DNA from: Candidatus Choladousia intestinigallinarum
GTDB taxonomy: Bacteria > Bacillota > Clostridia > Lachnospirales > Lachnospiraceae
Length of the DNA: 33,749 nucleotides
Assembly: GCA_018712605.1 (NCBI GenBank)
Contig: DVGR01000107.1
Location: 1-33,749 of the forward strand
Reading direction: 5' to 3'
Position numbers and translations under genes: made by a program. Every line of letters begins with the position of its first letter. Positions within the stretch are counted from its first letter, which is position 1. Of the stretch, positions 7,912 through 17,214 are shown piece by piece. The notes under the pieces were generated by a model. The model made no database searches and had not been told where the DNA came from. It saw only the letters and a list, made by a program, of their open reading frames with translations.

Positions 7912-8571
7912 TTACACCTCCAGCAGCGTTTTTAAAATCTCCAGGGATTTAAAGGGACGGTCTATGTTTTTCTGATTCAGCTTCTGCTGTACCCGCTTAA
8001 ATTCTGCCAGTATCTCCGGCTTCAGCGTAAAGGTATAGAGCTGGCCCACTTGGGCGTTGGCCACATAGGCCAGGGCATAGCGGGTAGCCTCCTGCAGTCT
8101 GGGATCCTGTATCACGTCAAAGGGATATTCTCCGTTTAGGATCATAGCTTTCATCTCAAAAACAGTGCGCACCAGCTCATTGTCCAGCTTCTGATTCGCC
8201 AGGGCTTTCAGGGAAACATACAGAAGATTCAGCAAAGGCCCCCCATCCAGGTTCTCCCTGGTATAGTAGTCTGCCACTTCCATAAAGTAGATGCCGTAGC
8301 AGGTGCCAGCAAAATCCTCCTTTAATTCAAGAAAGTAGTTTGAAATGTCCGCCTGCACCAGAGTATAGGAGTTTCTCCCCTCATATAAAACAAAGCTCCC
8401 AAAGGAAAAAGGATTGCAGGGAGCAAGGAGAGGGCTTGCCGTCCTTCTGGCTCCTCTGGCAAAGGCGGCCAGCTTCCCCCTCTCTTTTGTAAGTATTACA
8501 ACTCTTTTGTCATACTCTGAGACAGGCATGGCTGATAGCACCATCCCTGTAAGTTTTAAAGGCTCTCCCAT
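7912..8571 (-). CDS. recO: DNA repair protein RecO
   Basis: Recombination mediator that anneals DNA and helps load RecA with RecR. The N-terminal OB-fold has LKLTGMVLSAMPVSEYDKR, the phrase RGKLAAFARGARR and then NPFSFGSFVLYEGR, all RecO-like; the remainder is a helical domain. At 219 residues it is shorter than Bacillus RecO (about 255), and the two Cys-x2-Cys pairs of the zinc site are absent. It starts five bases after the era stop codon and was probably translated together with it. AAGGA lies 12 bases upstream of ATG 8571. No clear terminator follows, so read-through into the next unit is possible. Confidence 0.93.
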   Translation of the reverse strand: MGEPLKLTGMVLSAMPVSEYDKRVVILTKERGKLAAFARGARRTASPLLAPCNPFSFGSFVLYEGRNSYTLVQADISNYFLELKEDFAGTCYGIYFMEVADYYTRENLDGGPLLNLLYVSLKALANQKLDNELVRTVFEMKAMILNGEYPFDVIQDPRLQEATRYALAYVANAQVGQLYTFTLKPEILAEFKRVQQKLNQKNIDRPFKSLEILKTLLEV

Positions 8572-8576
8572 CTTGA

Positions 8577-9485
8577 CTATAATTCCTTCTTATCATACCC
8601 GAAATTTTTGATCATATAGTCACTGTCCCGCCAGTCTCTCTTGACCTTCACCCAGAGCTGAAGATTCACCTTCTGCTCCAGCATTCCCTCGATATCCCTT
8701 CTGGCCTGGGAGCCGATTCTGCGGAGCATCTCCCCGCCCTTGCCGATGACGATCCCTTTATGGGATTCTCTCTCACAGATAATGGTGGCTTCGATGTCCA
8801 CAATCTTTCCCCCGGGCCTTTCCTTCATCTGCTCAATGGACACGGCTATTCCATGGGGAATCTCTTCCTCCAGACAGCGAAGGGCCTTCTCCCGGATCAT
8901 TTCCGCCACAATCTGACGCTGGGGCTGATCTGTCACCGTATCGTCGTCATAGAATTTCGGCCCATACGGAAGATATTTGAAGATCATCTCCAAAAGCCCT
9001 TCCAGATTCAGGCTGCGCAGGGCGGATACGGCTGTCATCTCAGCGAAGTCTCCCACTTCCCGGTATGCGTCCAGATAACCTGCCAGCTCTCTTTTATCCA
9101 CCGTATCCATCTTATTCATAACTAAAATTACCGGAACGGGAATCTTCTTAAGCTGCTCCGCAATGCGGCGGTCGCCCTTTCCTATAAAAGAGTCCGGCTC
9201 CACCAGCCACAGAATCACGTCCACTTCCTTAAGCGTCCGCTCCGCCACCTGTACCATATACTCTCCCAGCTTGTTCTTCGCTTTGTGGATGCCGGGCGTG
9301 TCTAAAAAGACGATCTGTCCTTTTTCGCTTGTATAGACCGTCTGAATCCTGTTTCTGGTGGTCTGGGGCCTCTTAGAGGTAATGGCGATCTTCTGTCCGA
9401 TCAGGTGATTCATTAAAGTAGATTTTCCTACATTGGGTCTGCCGATCAGTGCGGCAAACCCTGATTTATATTTTTTATCTTCCAT
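8577..9485 (-). CDS. era: GTPase Era
   Basis: Ribosome-assembly GTPase that binds the 3' end of 16S rRNA. The 302-residue protein has GRPNVGKS (15-22, G1), QTTRN (41-45, G2), DTPG (62-65, G3) and NKMD (124-127, G4), then a C-terminal KH domain with GIVIGKGGEMLRRIG. Length is typical. AAGGA seven bases before ATG 9485 supports the start. It lies 13 bases after the M16C peptidase stop and five bases before recO, making one transcription unit. Confidence 0.97.
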   Translation of the reverse strand: MEDKKYKSGFAALIGRPNVGKSTLMNHLIGQKIAITSKRPQTTRNRIQTVYTSEKGQIVFLDTPGIHKAKNKLGEYMVQVAERTLKEVDVILWLVEPDSFIGKGDRRIAEQLKKIPVPVILVMNKMDTVDKRELAGYLDAYREVGDFAEMTAVSALRSLNLEGLLEMIFKYLPYGPKFYDDDTVTDQPQRQIVAEMIREKALRCLEEEIPHGIAVSIEQMKERPGGKIVDIEATIICERESHKGIVIGKGGEMLRRIGSQARRDIEGMLEQKVNLQLWVKVKRDWRDSDYMIKNFGYDKKEL

Positions 9486-9498
9486 ATTTCCGTCCTTC

Positions 9499-12417
9499 TC
9501 AGTCCGTCAGAGGCTCCATCTGCCTGAACAGTGCGTCTGCTTCCTTCAGCTTTGTCTCGTTTCCAATGACGCACAGATGATCCTGGCAGAGAATTTCCCG
9601 CACCAGAGGCGCCAAATCCCGCACGTCTTTTGGCTCCGCCCTGAGAACCTCATCTCTCTCCTGCTGTACTTCCTCATCGGTAATGCCGCTGATATATGCG
9701 TGAAGTGACCTGCTGCCTGCCGTGGATGGCGTAAGGGGCATATCCAGGTCGCTGATGGTCCCGATGATATACTTTGTCATATCCCGCTCTGTAGCCGTGA
9801 AATTTTCCAGATATTCCGGAATCCCCTCATATACCTGATTCGTCTTCTCAAGATTCGGATCCCGATAGGAGACAAAGTAGGCGTCCCCGCTTTTGCCAAA
9901 GGAACTCATGCAGCCGTAAGCGCCGCCTTTAACCCGGATATGATTCCAAAGGTAATCGTAGCTCATAAGAACCTTCAGAAGCTGCAGGGTACCTTTATAC
10001 GCATAGCCGCCCTTTCTGAAATTTCCGGCCCTTGCCACGTACTGCACCTGTCCCGGGGTCGTAAAGCCTTCATTTCCCAGAGCCATCCTGGGATGACTGC
10101 CCAGAACTTCTCCGCTGCCTTCCGGCAGACGGGAGAGGAATTCCATTCCCGCTTTCTTTACATCCTCAAGCCCCTTCCCATCACAGGTTACGCTTAAAAG
10201 GAGGCCGTCCCGGCATACCAGCTTATCCAGCATCCCCTTCAGAATCGTCTTCAGCTCTTCCTTCTTCTCCTGGAAATTCCCCTCCAGTTCCTGAAGCAGG
10301 CGGTAATAGCGGATTCCGCTGACTGCGTCGTTGTACGCGCCGGTCTCAGAGAAATACGACATAGCCCTGACGGCGGCCGTGCCGTGGCCAGAAGAACTTA
10401 AATACATGGACATCCTGGACTTCTGCATGGCAAGGATCTCATAAAGCCGCCGGTCATTGTCCAGCTTGGATCTGCACAGAATCTCTTCCGCCATCTGGAA
10501 CACGAAAGGAAGCTGGCTGTATAAAGCCCTGGCCTTAACCCCCAGGAAGACACGGCACTGGTTTTCCCCTTTCAGAACAGGGAATACGCTGACTCCTGCG
10601 CTGATGCCTCCTGTATTTTTGTTAATCTCATAATTCAATCTTCCGTAAGAGTAATTCTCCGTGTCTACCATCCCCAGGACTGCCTTCAGGATTCCCAGAT
10701 AGGGAATATCCTCCTGGGAAATCCGCTTAATCTCAAAGAGAAAATCCAGGTAAGCGATTCCATTGGTAAAAAGATCGTGGTGCAGAACAGGAATCCCCTC
10801 CCAGGACAGAGGAATGTTGGAAAAGGTTCTCGCCTCTTTTCCGATATCCTCTCTGGTGAGCATGGGGATTTTTTCCAGTTCCTCCTGGGTGGAGGGAGTC
10901 TCCTGGAATCTTCTCAGATCTTCCGTCTGACGGATCAGCGCCTCCAGCTCCTTCTCGGTGAGAGAATCCTTATAAGCTTTCAGCTTCTCCCTGACCGCCC
11001 GGTCTCTCTTCTCTGTAAGCCCCTGCTCCGGCTGCAGAATCACCACAGAGGCATGGGTATTCTCAAGAAGGTATCCGCGGATAATCTCTTCAAAATATCC
11101 TTCCTCCACTTTCTGCCTCAGTTTTTCGTACACATCCAGCTTCAGGTAGTCAAAGGGCCGGTTTTCGTCATAGAGCCAGGTGTCAAACACGTTGATTCCG
11201 TAGATCAATCCCTTCGGATAGGAGCCGTAGTCCGCCTCCCTGGCTTTAAATTCCATAATATTTATACCAGCGTACAGTGCGTCCCGGTCTACTCCCTGCT
11301 TTGCCGCCTTTTCAAGCTCGTCCCGAATAATCTTCAGAAACATTTCTTTCTTATCTATGCTTGTATTCTTGGCGATCACGCTGAATACCGGCTGGTAGAT
11401 CCCGCTGTCATAGGAACCTAAAATGTCCTTCCCGATCCCCGCATCCAGAAGGGCCTGCTTCAGAGCCGCGCCCGGGGAAGACAAAAGGGCATACTCCAGA
11501 ACCGCAAAGGCATTGGATAAGATTACGTCCAGACTGGTAGCCGCCACAACATTATAGGAAAGATAATCTTTCTCATGGGTTCCTTCATTCTCAGCCACGG
11601 AGTAGGAACGGCATCTCTCCTGGAGCTGCTCAAAGGGCTTCTGCATCCGAATCTGGGAATCCACCTCTTTTTTGTCAAAATGACTCAGGTATTCCCCATC
11701 CAGCCAGGCAAGCCGCTCTTCCGTATCCATATTTCCATATAAATAGATATAGCTGTTTGAAGGATGGTAATATTTCCTGTGGAAATTCAGGAATTCTTCA
11801 TAGGAGAGCTGGGGGATACACTCCGGCGCACCTCCCGATTCCACTCCATAGGTGGTATCCGGGAACAGGCTTTTCATGATCTCATAGTCCAGGACGCTCT
11901 CCGGGGAAGAGTAAACTCCCTTCATCTCATTATATACCACTCCATTATAAATCAGTTCCTCATCCGGGGCTTCTATCTGGTAGCTCCAGCCCTCCTGAAG
12001 GAAAATTTCTTTTTTGTGATAGATATTGGGATAAAAGACGGCGTCCAGATACACATGCATCAAGTTGCAGAAGTCCTGATCATTGCAGCTTGCCACCGGA
12101 TACATGGTCTTATCCGGGTAGGTCATGGCATTGAGGAATGTATTCAGGGAACCTTTTACCAGCTCCACAAAGGGATCCTTGGCAGGAAACAGCCGGCTTC
12201 CGCACAGCACACTGTGTTCCAGAATGTGAGCCACCCCAGTGCTGTCCTCCGGCGGAGTCCGAAATGCGATATTAAATACTTTATTTTCGTCCTCATTCTC
12301 CAGCACAAGGATCCGGGCGCCGCTCTTCTTATGCCGGAGCAGGTATCCATCTGTCCGTATGTCATCCAGACTTTCCTGAAGAATCAATTCATATTGAGGT
12401 AAATTTTCTAATTTCAT
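9499..12417 (-). CDS. M16C-family zinc metallopeptidase (presequence-protease type)
   Basis: A 972-residue inverted zincin of the insulinase/PreP family. The N-terminal half has HILEH (64-68), whose two His and Glu67 are the zinc ligands and catalytic base, and NEMKG with Glu164 as the third ligand. The size and the HSVLCGSRLFPAKDPF context match the M16C subfamily, whose members fold two catalytic-like halves into a chamber and degrade short peptides. No signal peptide, so it is probably cytoplasmic. GGAGG six bases before ATG 12417 fixes the start. It follows the DUF1461 gene by 42 bases and precedes era by 13. Natural substrates are unknown. Confidence 0.93.
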   Translation of the reverse strand: MKLENLPQYELILQESLDDIRTDGYLLRHKKSGARILVLENEDENKVFNIAFRTPPEDSTGVAHILEHSVLCGSRLFPAKDPFVELVKGSLNTFLNAMTYPDKTMYPVASCNDQDFCNLMHVYLDAVFYPNIYHKKEIFLQEGWSYQIEAPDEELIYNGVVYNEMKGVYSSPESVLDYEIMKSLFPDTTYGVESGGAPECIPQLSYEEFLNFHRKYYHPSNSYIYLYGNMDTEERLAWLDGEYLSHFDKKEVDSQIRMQKPFEQLQERCRSYSVAENEGTHEKDYLSYNVVAATSLDVILSNAFAVLEYALLSSPGAALKQALLDAGIGKDILGSYDSGIYQPVFSVIAKNTSIDKKEMFLKIIRDELEKAAKQGVDRDALYAGINIMEFKAREADYGSYPKGLIYGINVFDTWLYDENRPFDYLKLDVYEKLRQKVEEGYFEEIIRGYLLENTHASVVILQPEQGLTEKRDRAVREKLKAYKDSLTEKELEALIRQTEDLRRFQETPSTQEELEKIPMLTREDIGKEARTFSNIPLSWEGIPVLHHDLFTNGIAYLDFLFEIKRISQEDIPYLGILKAVLGMVDTENYSYGRLNYEINKNTGGISAGVSVFPVLKGENQCRVFLGVKARALYSQLPFVFQMAEEILCRSKLDNDRRLYEILAMQKSRMSMYLSSSGHGTAAVRAMSYFSETGAYNDAVSGIRYYRLLQELEGNFQEKKEELKTILKGMLDKLVCRDGLLLSVTCDGKGLEDVKKAGMEFLSRLPEGSGEVLGSHPRMALGNEGFTTPGQVQYVARAGNFRKGGYAYKGTLQLLKVLMSYDYLWNHIRVKGGAYGCMSSFGKSGDAYFVSYRDPNLEKTNQVYEGIPEYLENFTATERDMTKYIIGTISDLDMPLTPSTAGSRSLHAYISGITDEEVQQERDEVLRAEPKDVRDLAPLVREILCQDHLCVIGNETKLKEADALFRQMEPLTD

Positions 12418-12459
12418 TTTCTTCCTCCTTCTATCTTATGATGCCAGGGTCAAAAGCCC

Positions 12460-13173
12460 TCAACTATGATGCCTTTTCCTTCTCTTCGGAGCCTCCGCCT
12501 GAACTCTTCTGGGTACAAGAATCCGGTACAAGGCCCCGGTAAACAGGCTTCCCAGCACAAGGAAAAACAATACCGCCGCCGCACAGTGGGCGAAAAAGGT
12601 GTCCGGCAGAATCCGAATCACCGGATCTGTCATGGGATTAAAGATCCAGTAATCGTTATTAAAGAACAGGTGATGAAAGGCGACAAAAAACTGTTCCCAG
12701 TTCAGAACCGCCAAAATTCCTAAAACAGCCGGGATCAGGATCGAAAAAATGGACATCAGCTTCAAGCTTCCAAAATCTCTTCTGGGGGCTTTGCGTATCA
12801 GTCCCAGCACGGTAAACACCCCTGTAATAAGAAACAGCCACTGGACTGCCGTAAAAATCCTCTTTACCTCCGCAAAGTGAATTTCCCCTGACTTGGACAT
12901 GGGAAAGGACGGCAGCTCCAGCTTGTCAATTCCCTTATACGCCAGATTGTAGTCAATCAGGGCGTCGTAGTTTTCCCGGATCTCCCCCCGGCTCATCCCC
13001 GTCTCTTCCTCCAGCTTCAGATAGCCTATATCAAAATAATAGATCGTCCGCAGATGCAGTACCAGCACCACTGACGCACAGATCAGAAACAAGGCGCCTA
13101 TAAGTGCCAGAAACAAATTGCTGAAACTGATCATCCCAGGGGGCCTCGCTGGCCTTTCATCTCTTTTCCTCAT
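12460..13173 (-). CDS. DUF1461 / TIGR01906 integral membrane protein
   Basis: A 237-residue protein with four predicted membrane segments (about 15-40, 107-127, 138-160 and 195-220), basic termini, and the family's phrases EIHFAEVKR in the extracytoplasmic part and HHLFFNNDYWIFNP between the last two helices. Function is unknown for the family. AAGGAGG seven bases before ATG 13173 fixes the start. It is the first gene of the unit that continues into the peptidase, era and recO. Confidence 0.85.
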   Translation of the reverse strand: MRKRDERPARPPGMISFSNLFLALIGALFLICASVVLVLHLRTIYYFDIGYLKLEEETGMSRGEIRENYDALIDYNLAYKGIDKLELPSFPMSKSGEIHFAEVKRIFTAVQWLFLITGVFTVLGLIRKAPRRDFGSLKLMSIFSILIPAVLGILAVLNWEQFFVAFHHLFFNNDYWIFNPMTDPVIRILPDTFFAHCAAAVLFFLVLGSLFTGALYRILVPRRVQAEAPKRRKRHHS

Positions 13174-13243
13174 CCGTCCGCCTCCTTAACGTCTCTGAGA
13201 TGTGATCCTAGCAGATTAAACGATTATAATTCCTAAGATATCC

Positions 13244-13272
13244 ATTATAGCCAAGATTTTTCTTTCACACAA
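13244..13272 (-). promoter_or_regulatory. Promoter of the DUF1461-M16C-era-recO unit
   Basis: TATAAT at 13244-13249 with TTGTGT at 13267-13272, 17 bases apart, on the minus strand. A second TATAAT at 13223-13228 lacks a -35 partner. Confidence 0.55.
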
Positions 13273-13326
13273 CCTAAAAAAAATGTTTTTTACCAGTTTG
13301 GAAGAAGAAAATTTTTTCATAATCGC

Positions 13327-13357
13327 AAAAACAGCCGGGAACCTTTCGGTTCCCGGC
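13327..13357 (-). terminator. nifJ terminator
   Basis: A perfect 10-bp stem, GCCGGGAACC with its complement around a GAAA tetraloop, then TGTTTTTG on the minus strand, 20 bases past the nifJ stop. Confidence 0.93.
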
Positions 13358-13377
13358 CATTTAAATCTGTTCTTTAA

Positions 13378-16300
13378 TTATTCATTTCCATAGAGAGTGA
13401 TCAGCTTGTTCAGATATGCATATCTTTCTTTCGCATACTCTTCTGACTGTGAGAAGAGTTTCTCTGCTCTCTCAGGATTTGCACGCTTCAGTGAATTGTA
13501 ACGTACCTCTCCATCCAGGAATGCCTTGTAATCCTCTGTCGGAGCCTTGGAATCCAGGCTGAATGCCGGTTTTCCTTCTGCCTTAAGGGCAGGATTGTAC
13601 CGGAAGCAATGCCAGTATCCTGACTTAACAGCAAGTTCTTCCTCTGTCTGAGCCTTGCTCATGCCCTTCTTGATACCATGGTTGATACAGGGTGCGTAAG
13701 CAATGATCAGTGACGGTCCCGGATAAGCCTCTGCCTCGGCAATAGCCTTCACGGTCTGGTTGAAGTCAGCGCCCATAGCGATCTGTGCAACGTATACATA
13801 GCCGTAGCTCATTGCGATAGAAGCCAGGTCTTTCTTCTTAACATCTTTTCCGCCTGCAGCGAACTGAGCAACTGCGCCTACCGGCGTAGCCTTGGAGGAC
13901 TGTCCGCCTGTATTGGAATATACCTCGGTATCGAATACCATCACATTGATATCCTGGCCGCTTGCCAGTACATGGTCAACACCGCCGAATCCGATGTCGT
14001 ATGCCCAGCCGTCGCCGCCGAATACCCACTGAGATTTCTTAGCCAGGAAGTCTTTTCCTTCCAGAACTTCCTTGCACTCGTCACATCCGCATGCTGTACA
14101 TGCCGCTACCAGCTTGTCCGTAGCCGCACCGTTGGTTGCGCCTACACTGAAGGTATCCAACCACTCTTTAGCTGCAGCCTTAACGTCCTCTGAGCAGCAG
14201 TCGCAGTCTAACAGAGCTTCTACCTTAGCTTTCAGCCCGTTTCTCATAGCGTTCTGAGCAAGGAGCATACCATAACCAAACTCTGCGTTATCCTCGAACA
14301 GAGAGTTTGACCATGCCGGTCCCTTACCTTCCGGAGTTACCGTGTAAGGTGTGGACGGTGAAGAGTTGCCCCAGATAGAGGAACATCCGGTTGCATTGGC
14401 AATATACATTCTGTCGCCGAAAAGCTGAGTGATCAGCTTCGCATACGGTGTCTCGCCGCAGCCTGCACATGCGCCTGAGAACTCAAGGAGCGGCTGCTTG
14501 AACTGAGAACCTTTTACAGTATTCTCTTTGAACTTCTCTACTACGTCTGCCTTTACAGGAAGCTCTGCCGCATAATCGAAATACTTCTGAGTATCCACGT
14601 TTGCTTCCATGTTCTCCATAGCCAGCGCCTTCGCACCCTTCTTGCCCGGGCATACGTTCGCACAGGAACCGCATCCTGTACAGTCAAGAGCTGAAATAAC
14701 CATAGCGAACTTGTAGTTTGCCATACCGGTCATAGGAAGTGTCTTCATTCCTTCCGGCGCTGCGGCTGCCTCTTCCTCAGTCAGAGCCACGGGACGGATA
14801 ACTGCGTGGGGGCATACGTAGGAACATCTGTTACACTGAATACAATTCTCCGGCTGCCATACAGGAATATCTACAGCGATACCTCTCTTCTCATAAGCGG
14901 AAGATCCAGAGGGAGTCGTACCGTCTACATAATCCTTGAAAGCAGATACAGGCAGGTTGTTTCCTTCCTGAGCGTTTACAGCTTTCTGGATGTTGTTTAC
15001 GAAATCTACAACGTCCTGTCTCTTTCCGGTAGCTGCCGTTCCTGTCAGATCCTCATCCTGAGCGTCTTTCCAGTTCTCGGGAACCTGAATCTCTTTCACC
15101 TGCTTAGCGCCGGCGTCAATAGCGTCATAGTTCATCTGAACGATGGCATCGCCCTTGCGTCCGTATGTAGCCTTTGCGGCAGCCTTCATCAGATCAATAG
15201 CCTGCTCTTCCGGAATGATGTTTGCCAGTTTGAAGAACGCAGACTGAAGGACTGTGTTGATACGTCCGCCAAGACCGATCTCTTTACCGATCTTGATACC
15301 GTCGATCACATAGAACTTAATGTTGTGCTCTGCCATGAATCTCTTCACCTGGCCGGGAAGATGCTTCTCAAGTCCTTCCATATCCCAGGGGCAGTTCAGC
15401 AGGAATGTACCGCCGTCTACCAGCTCCTGAACCATGTTGTACTTACGTACATAGGAAGGATTGTGGCATGCTACAAAGTTAGCTTTATGAATCAGATATG
15501 TAGACTTAATCGGCAGTTTACCGAAACGAAGGTGGGACATAGTCACACCGCCGGACTTCTTGGAGTCATAGTCAAAGTATGCCTGAGCATACATATCTGT
15601 GTTGTCACCGATAATCTTAATGGAGTTCTTGTTCGCACCTACTGTACCGTCAGCGCCAAGGCCCCAGAACTTACAGTTGATAGTTCCTTCCGGTGTGGTA
15701 ACCAGAGGCTCGCCCAGCTCCAGTGAAAGGTTCGTAACATCATCCACGATACCGATGGTGAATTTCTGCTTGTCTGTGTTGTTGTATACCGCAACGATCT
15801 GTGCCGGTGTGGTATCCTTGGATCCAAGTCCGTAACGGCCTGTAAATACGGGTACGTCGTTGAACTTCGTTCCCTTAAGGGCAGCTACTACGTCCAGATA
15901 CAGGGGCTCGCCCAGAGCGCCCGGCTCTTTCGTTCTGTCAAGAACCGTAATCTGCTTTACAGTCTCGGGGATTGCCGCAAGAAGGGCTTCCACGCAGAAG
16001 GGACGGTACAGACGTACTTTGACAACGCCAACCTTCTCGCCGGCTGCCATCAGGTAGTCAATGGTCTCCTCAATGGTATCGCATACGGAACCCATAGCGA
16101 TGATGATCTTCTCAGCATCTGCTGCTCCGTAGTAGTTAAACAGCTTATAATCCGTACCGATCTTTGCGTTAACCTTGTCCATATATTCCTGAACAATAGC
16201 CGGAAGCGCATCGTAATACGGGTTGCATGCCTCTCTTGCCTGGAAGAAGATATCCGGGTTCTGTGCAGAACCTCTCTGGCAGGGATGATTCGGATTCAGA

Positions 16301-16920
16301 GCATGGCTTCTGAAAGCCTTAACCGCATCCATATCTACCATCTCTTTGAGATCGTCATAATCCCATGTCTCGATCTTCTGGATCTCATGAGAAGTACGGA
16401 AACCGTCAAAGAAGTTGATAAAGGGAAGGCTTCCCTTAATCGCAGACAGATGGGCAACTGCTGTCAGGTCCATAACCTCCTGAACGCTGGACTCGCAAAG
16501 CATTGCGCATCCGGTCTGACGACAGGCATATACGTCAGAATGATCGCCAAAGATAGAAAGCGCATGGCTGGCAAGGGCACGGGCAGATACGTTAAATACG
16601 CCCGGCAGTCTCTCGCCTGCGATCTTGTAAAGGTTGGGGATCATCAGAAGCAGACCCTGAGATGCCGTGTAGGTAGTGGTGAGAGCTCCGGCTGAAAGAG
16701 AACCGTGTACGGTTCCGGCTGCGCCGGCCTCAGACTGCATCTCTGTTACCTGAACGGTCTGGCCAAACATGTTCAACCGCCCCTGGGTAGCCCATTCGTC
16801 AGTGGCTTCAGCCATAACGGATGAAGGGGTGATCGGATAAATCGCTGCTACGTCTGTAAACGCATAGGATGCATGAGCCGCAGCATGATTACCATCCATT
16901 GTCTTCATTTTTCTAGCCAT
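13378..16920 (-). CDS. nifJ: Pyruvate:ferredoxin (flavodoxin) oxidoreductase
   Basis: Oxidises pyruvate with CoA to acetyl-CoA and CO2, reducing ferredoxin; cytoplasmic homodimer. The 1180-residue chain holds all fused domains: pyruvate-binding N-terminus with YPITPSS, a gamma-type domain, two [4Fe-4S] motifs (CIQCNRCSYVCP from Cys693 and CTGCGSCANVCP from Cys747), the proximal-cluster CAGCGETPY, and a thiamine-diphosphate domain with GDGWAYDIG (around Asp970) and NTGGQSS. AGGAGG nine bases before ATG 16920 supports the start. Between the proximal cluster and the GDGW motif is a cysteine-rich stretch (Cys906, 908, 909, 941, 944, 946, 949). It is a single-gene unit with its own promoter and terminator. 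Confidence 0.97.
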   Translation of the reverse strand: MARKMKTMDGNHAAAHASYAFTDVAAIYPITPSSVMAEATDEWATQGRLNMFGQTVQVTEMQSEAGAAGTVHGSLSAGALTTTYTASQGLLLMIPNLYKIAGERLPGVFNVSARALASHALSIFGDHSDVYACRQTGCAMLCESSVQEVMDLTAVAHLSAIKGSLPFINFFDGFRTSHEIQKIETWDYDDLKEMVDMDAVKAFRSHALNPNHPCQRGSAQNPDIFFQAREACNPYYDALPAIVQEYMDKVNAKIGTDYKLFNYYGAADAEKIIIAMGSVCDTIEETIDYLMAAGEKVGVVKVRLYRPFCVEALLAAIPETVKQITVLDRTKEPGALGEPLYLDVVAALKGTKFNDVPVFTGRYGLGSKDTTPAQIVAVYNNTDKQKFTIGIVDDVTNLSLELGEPLVTTPEGTINCKFWGLGADGTVGANKNSIKIIGDNTDMYAQAYFDYDSKKSGGVTMSHLRFGKLPIKSTYLIHKANFVACHNPSYVRKYNMVQELVDGGTFLLNCPWDMEGLEKHLPGQVKRFMAEHNIKFYVIDGIKIGKEIGLGGRINTVLQSAFFKLANIIPEEQAIDLMKAAAKATYGRKGDAIVQMNYDAIDAGAKQVKEIQVPENWKDAQDEDLTGTAATGKRQDVVDFVNNIQKAVNAQEGNNLPVSAFKDYVDGTTPSGSSAYEKRGIAVDIPVWQPENCIQCNRCSYVCPHAVIRPVALTEEEAAAAPEGMKTLPMTGMANYKFAMVISALDCTGCGSCANVCPGKKGAKALAMENMEANVDTQKYFDYAAELPVKADVVEKFKENTVKGSQFKQPLLEFSGACAGCGETPYAKLITQLFGDRMYIANATGCSSIWGNSSPSTPYTVTPEGKGPAWSNSLFEDNAEFGYGMLLAQNAMRNGLKAKVEALLDCDCCSEDVKAAAKEWLDTFSVGATNGAATDKLVAACTACGCDECKEVLEGKDFLAKKSQWVFGGDGWAYDIGFGGVDHVLASGQDINVMVFDTEVYSNTGGQSSKATPVGAVAQFAAGGKDVKKKDLASIAMSYGYVYVAQIAMGADFNQTVKAIAEAEAYPGPSLIIAYAPCINHGIKKGMSKAQTEEELAVKSGYWHCFRYNPALKAEGKPAFSLDSKAPTEDYKAFLDGEVRYNSLKRANPERAEKLFSQSEEYAKERYAYLNKLITLYGNE

Positions 16921-16986
16921 TGGTAGATTCCTCCTTGTTTGATAAAGTCTGGAAAACTCATCATTTATTACATGATTATACAGTGT

Positions 16987-17015
16987 ATTCTAACACAACT
17001 TGTTTTTTTTGTCCA
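16987..17015 (-). promoter_or_regulatory. nifJ promoter
   Basis: TGGACA at 17010-17015, a 17-base spacer, and TAGAAT at 16987-16992 on the minus strand. The -10 box sits inside a short dyad, GTGT-N6-ACAC (16983-16996). Another TATAAT at 16975-16980 has only a weak -35. The remaining 16921-17123 sequence shows nothing else clear. Confidence 0.6.
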
Positions 17016-17123
17016 TTTCCTTCCCCGGGATTTTCCCTATATTTTTGTATTTTTCACAATACAGTCCCTGACAGATCCCGCATTTTATGAAGCGCCTCCC
17101 TGCGCCGCTGCCGGTCTTTTGCC

Positions 17124-17152
17124 TTGCGCACTATATGTAAAAATGGTATACT
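17124..17152 (+). promoter_or_regulatory. Promoter of the pyruvyltransferase gene
   Basis: TTGCGC at 17124-17129, a 17-base spacer, and TATACT at 17147-17152, about 60 bases before the start codon. The -35 box is a weak match. Confidence 0.5.
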
Positions 17153-17160
17153 GAAAAAAG

Positions 17161-17188
17161 CTGGAAGAGGATTTCTCCCACGTTCCAG
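17161..17188 (+). promoter_or_regulatory. Inverted repeat in the pyruvyltransferase leader
   Basis: CTGGAA (17161-17166) and TTCCAG (17183-17188) flank a 16-base spacer immediately after the predicted transcription start. It may be an operator or a small RNA hairpin; no T-run follows. Confidence 0.3.
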
Positions 17189-17214
17189 ACAAACACCTTT
17201 TTAGGAGGCTATGG

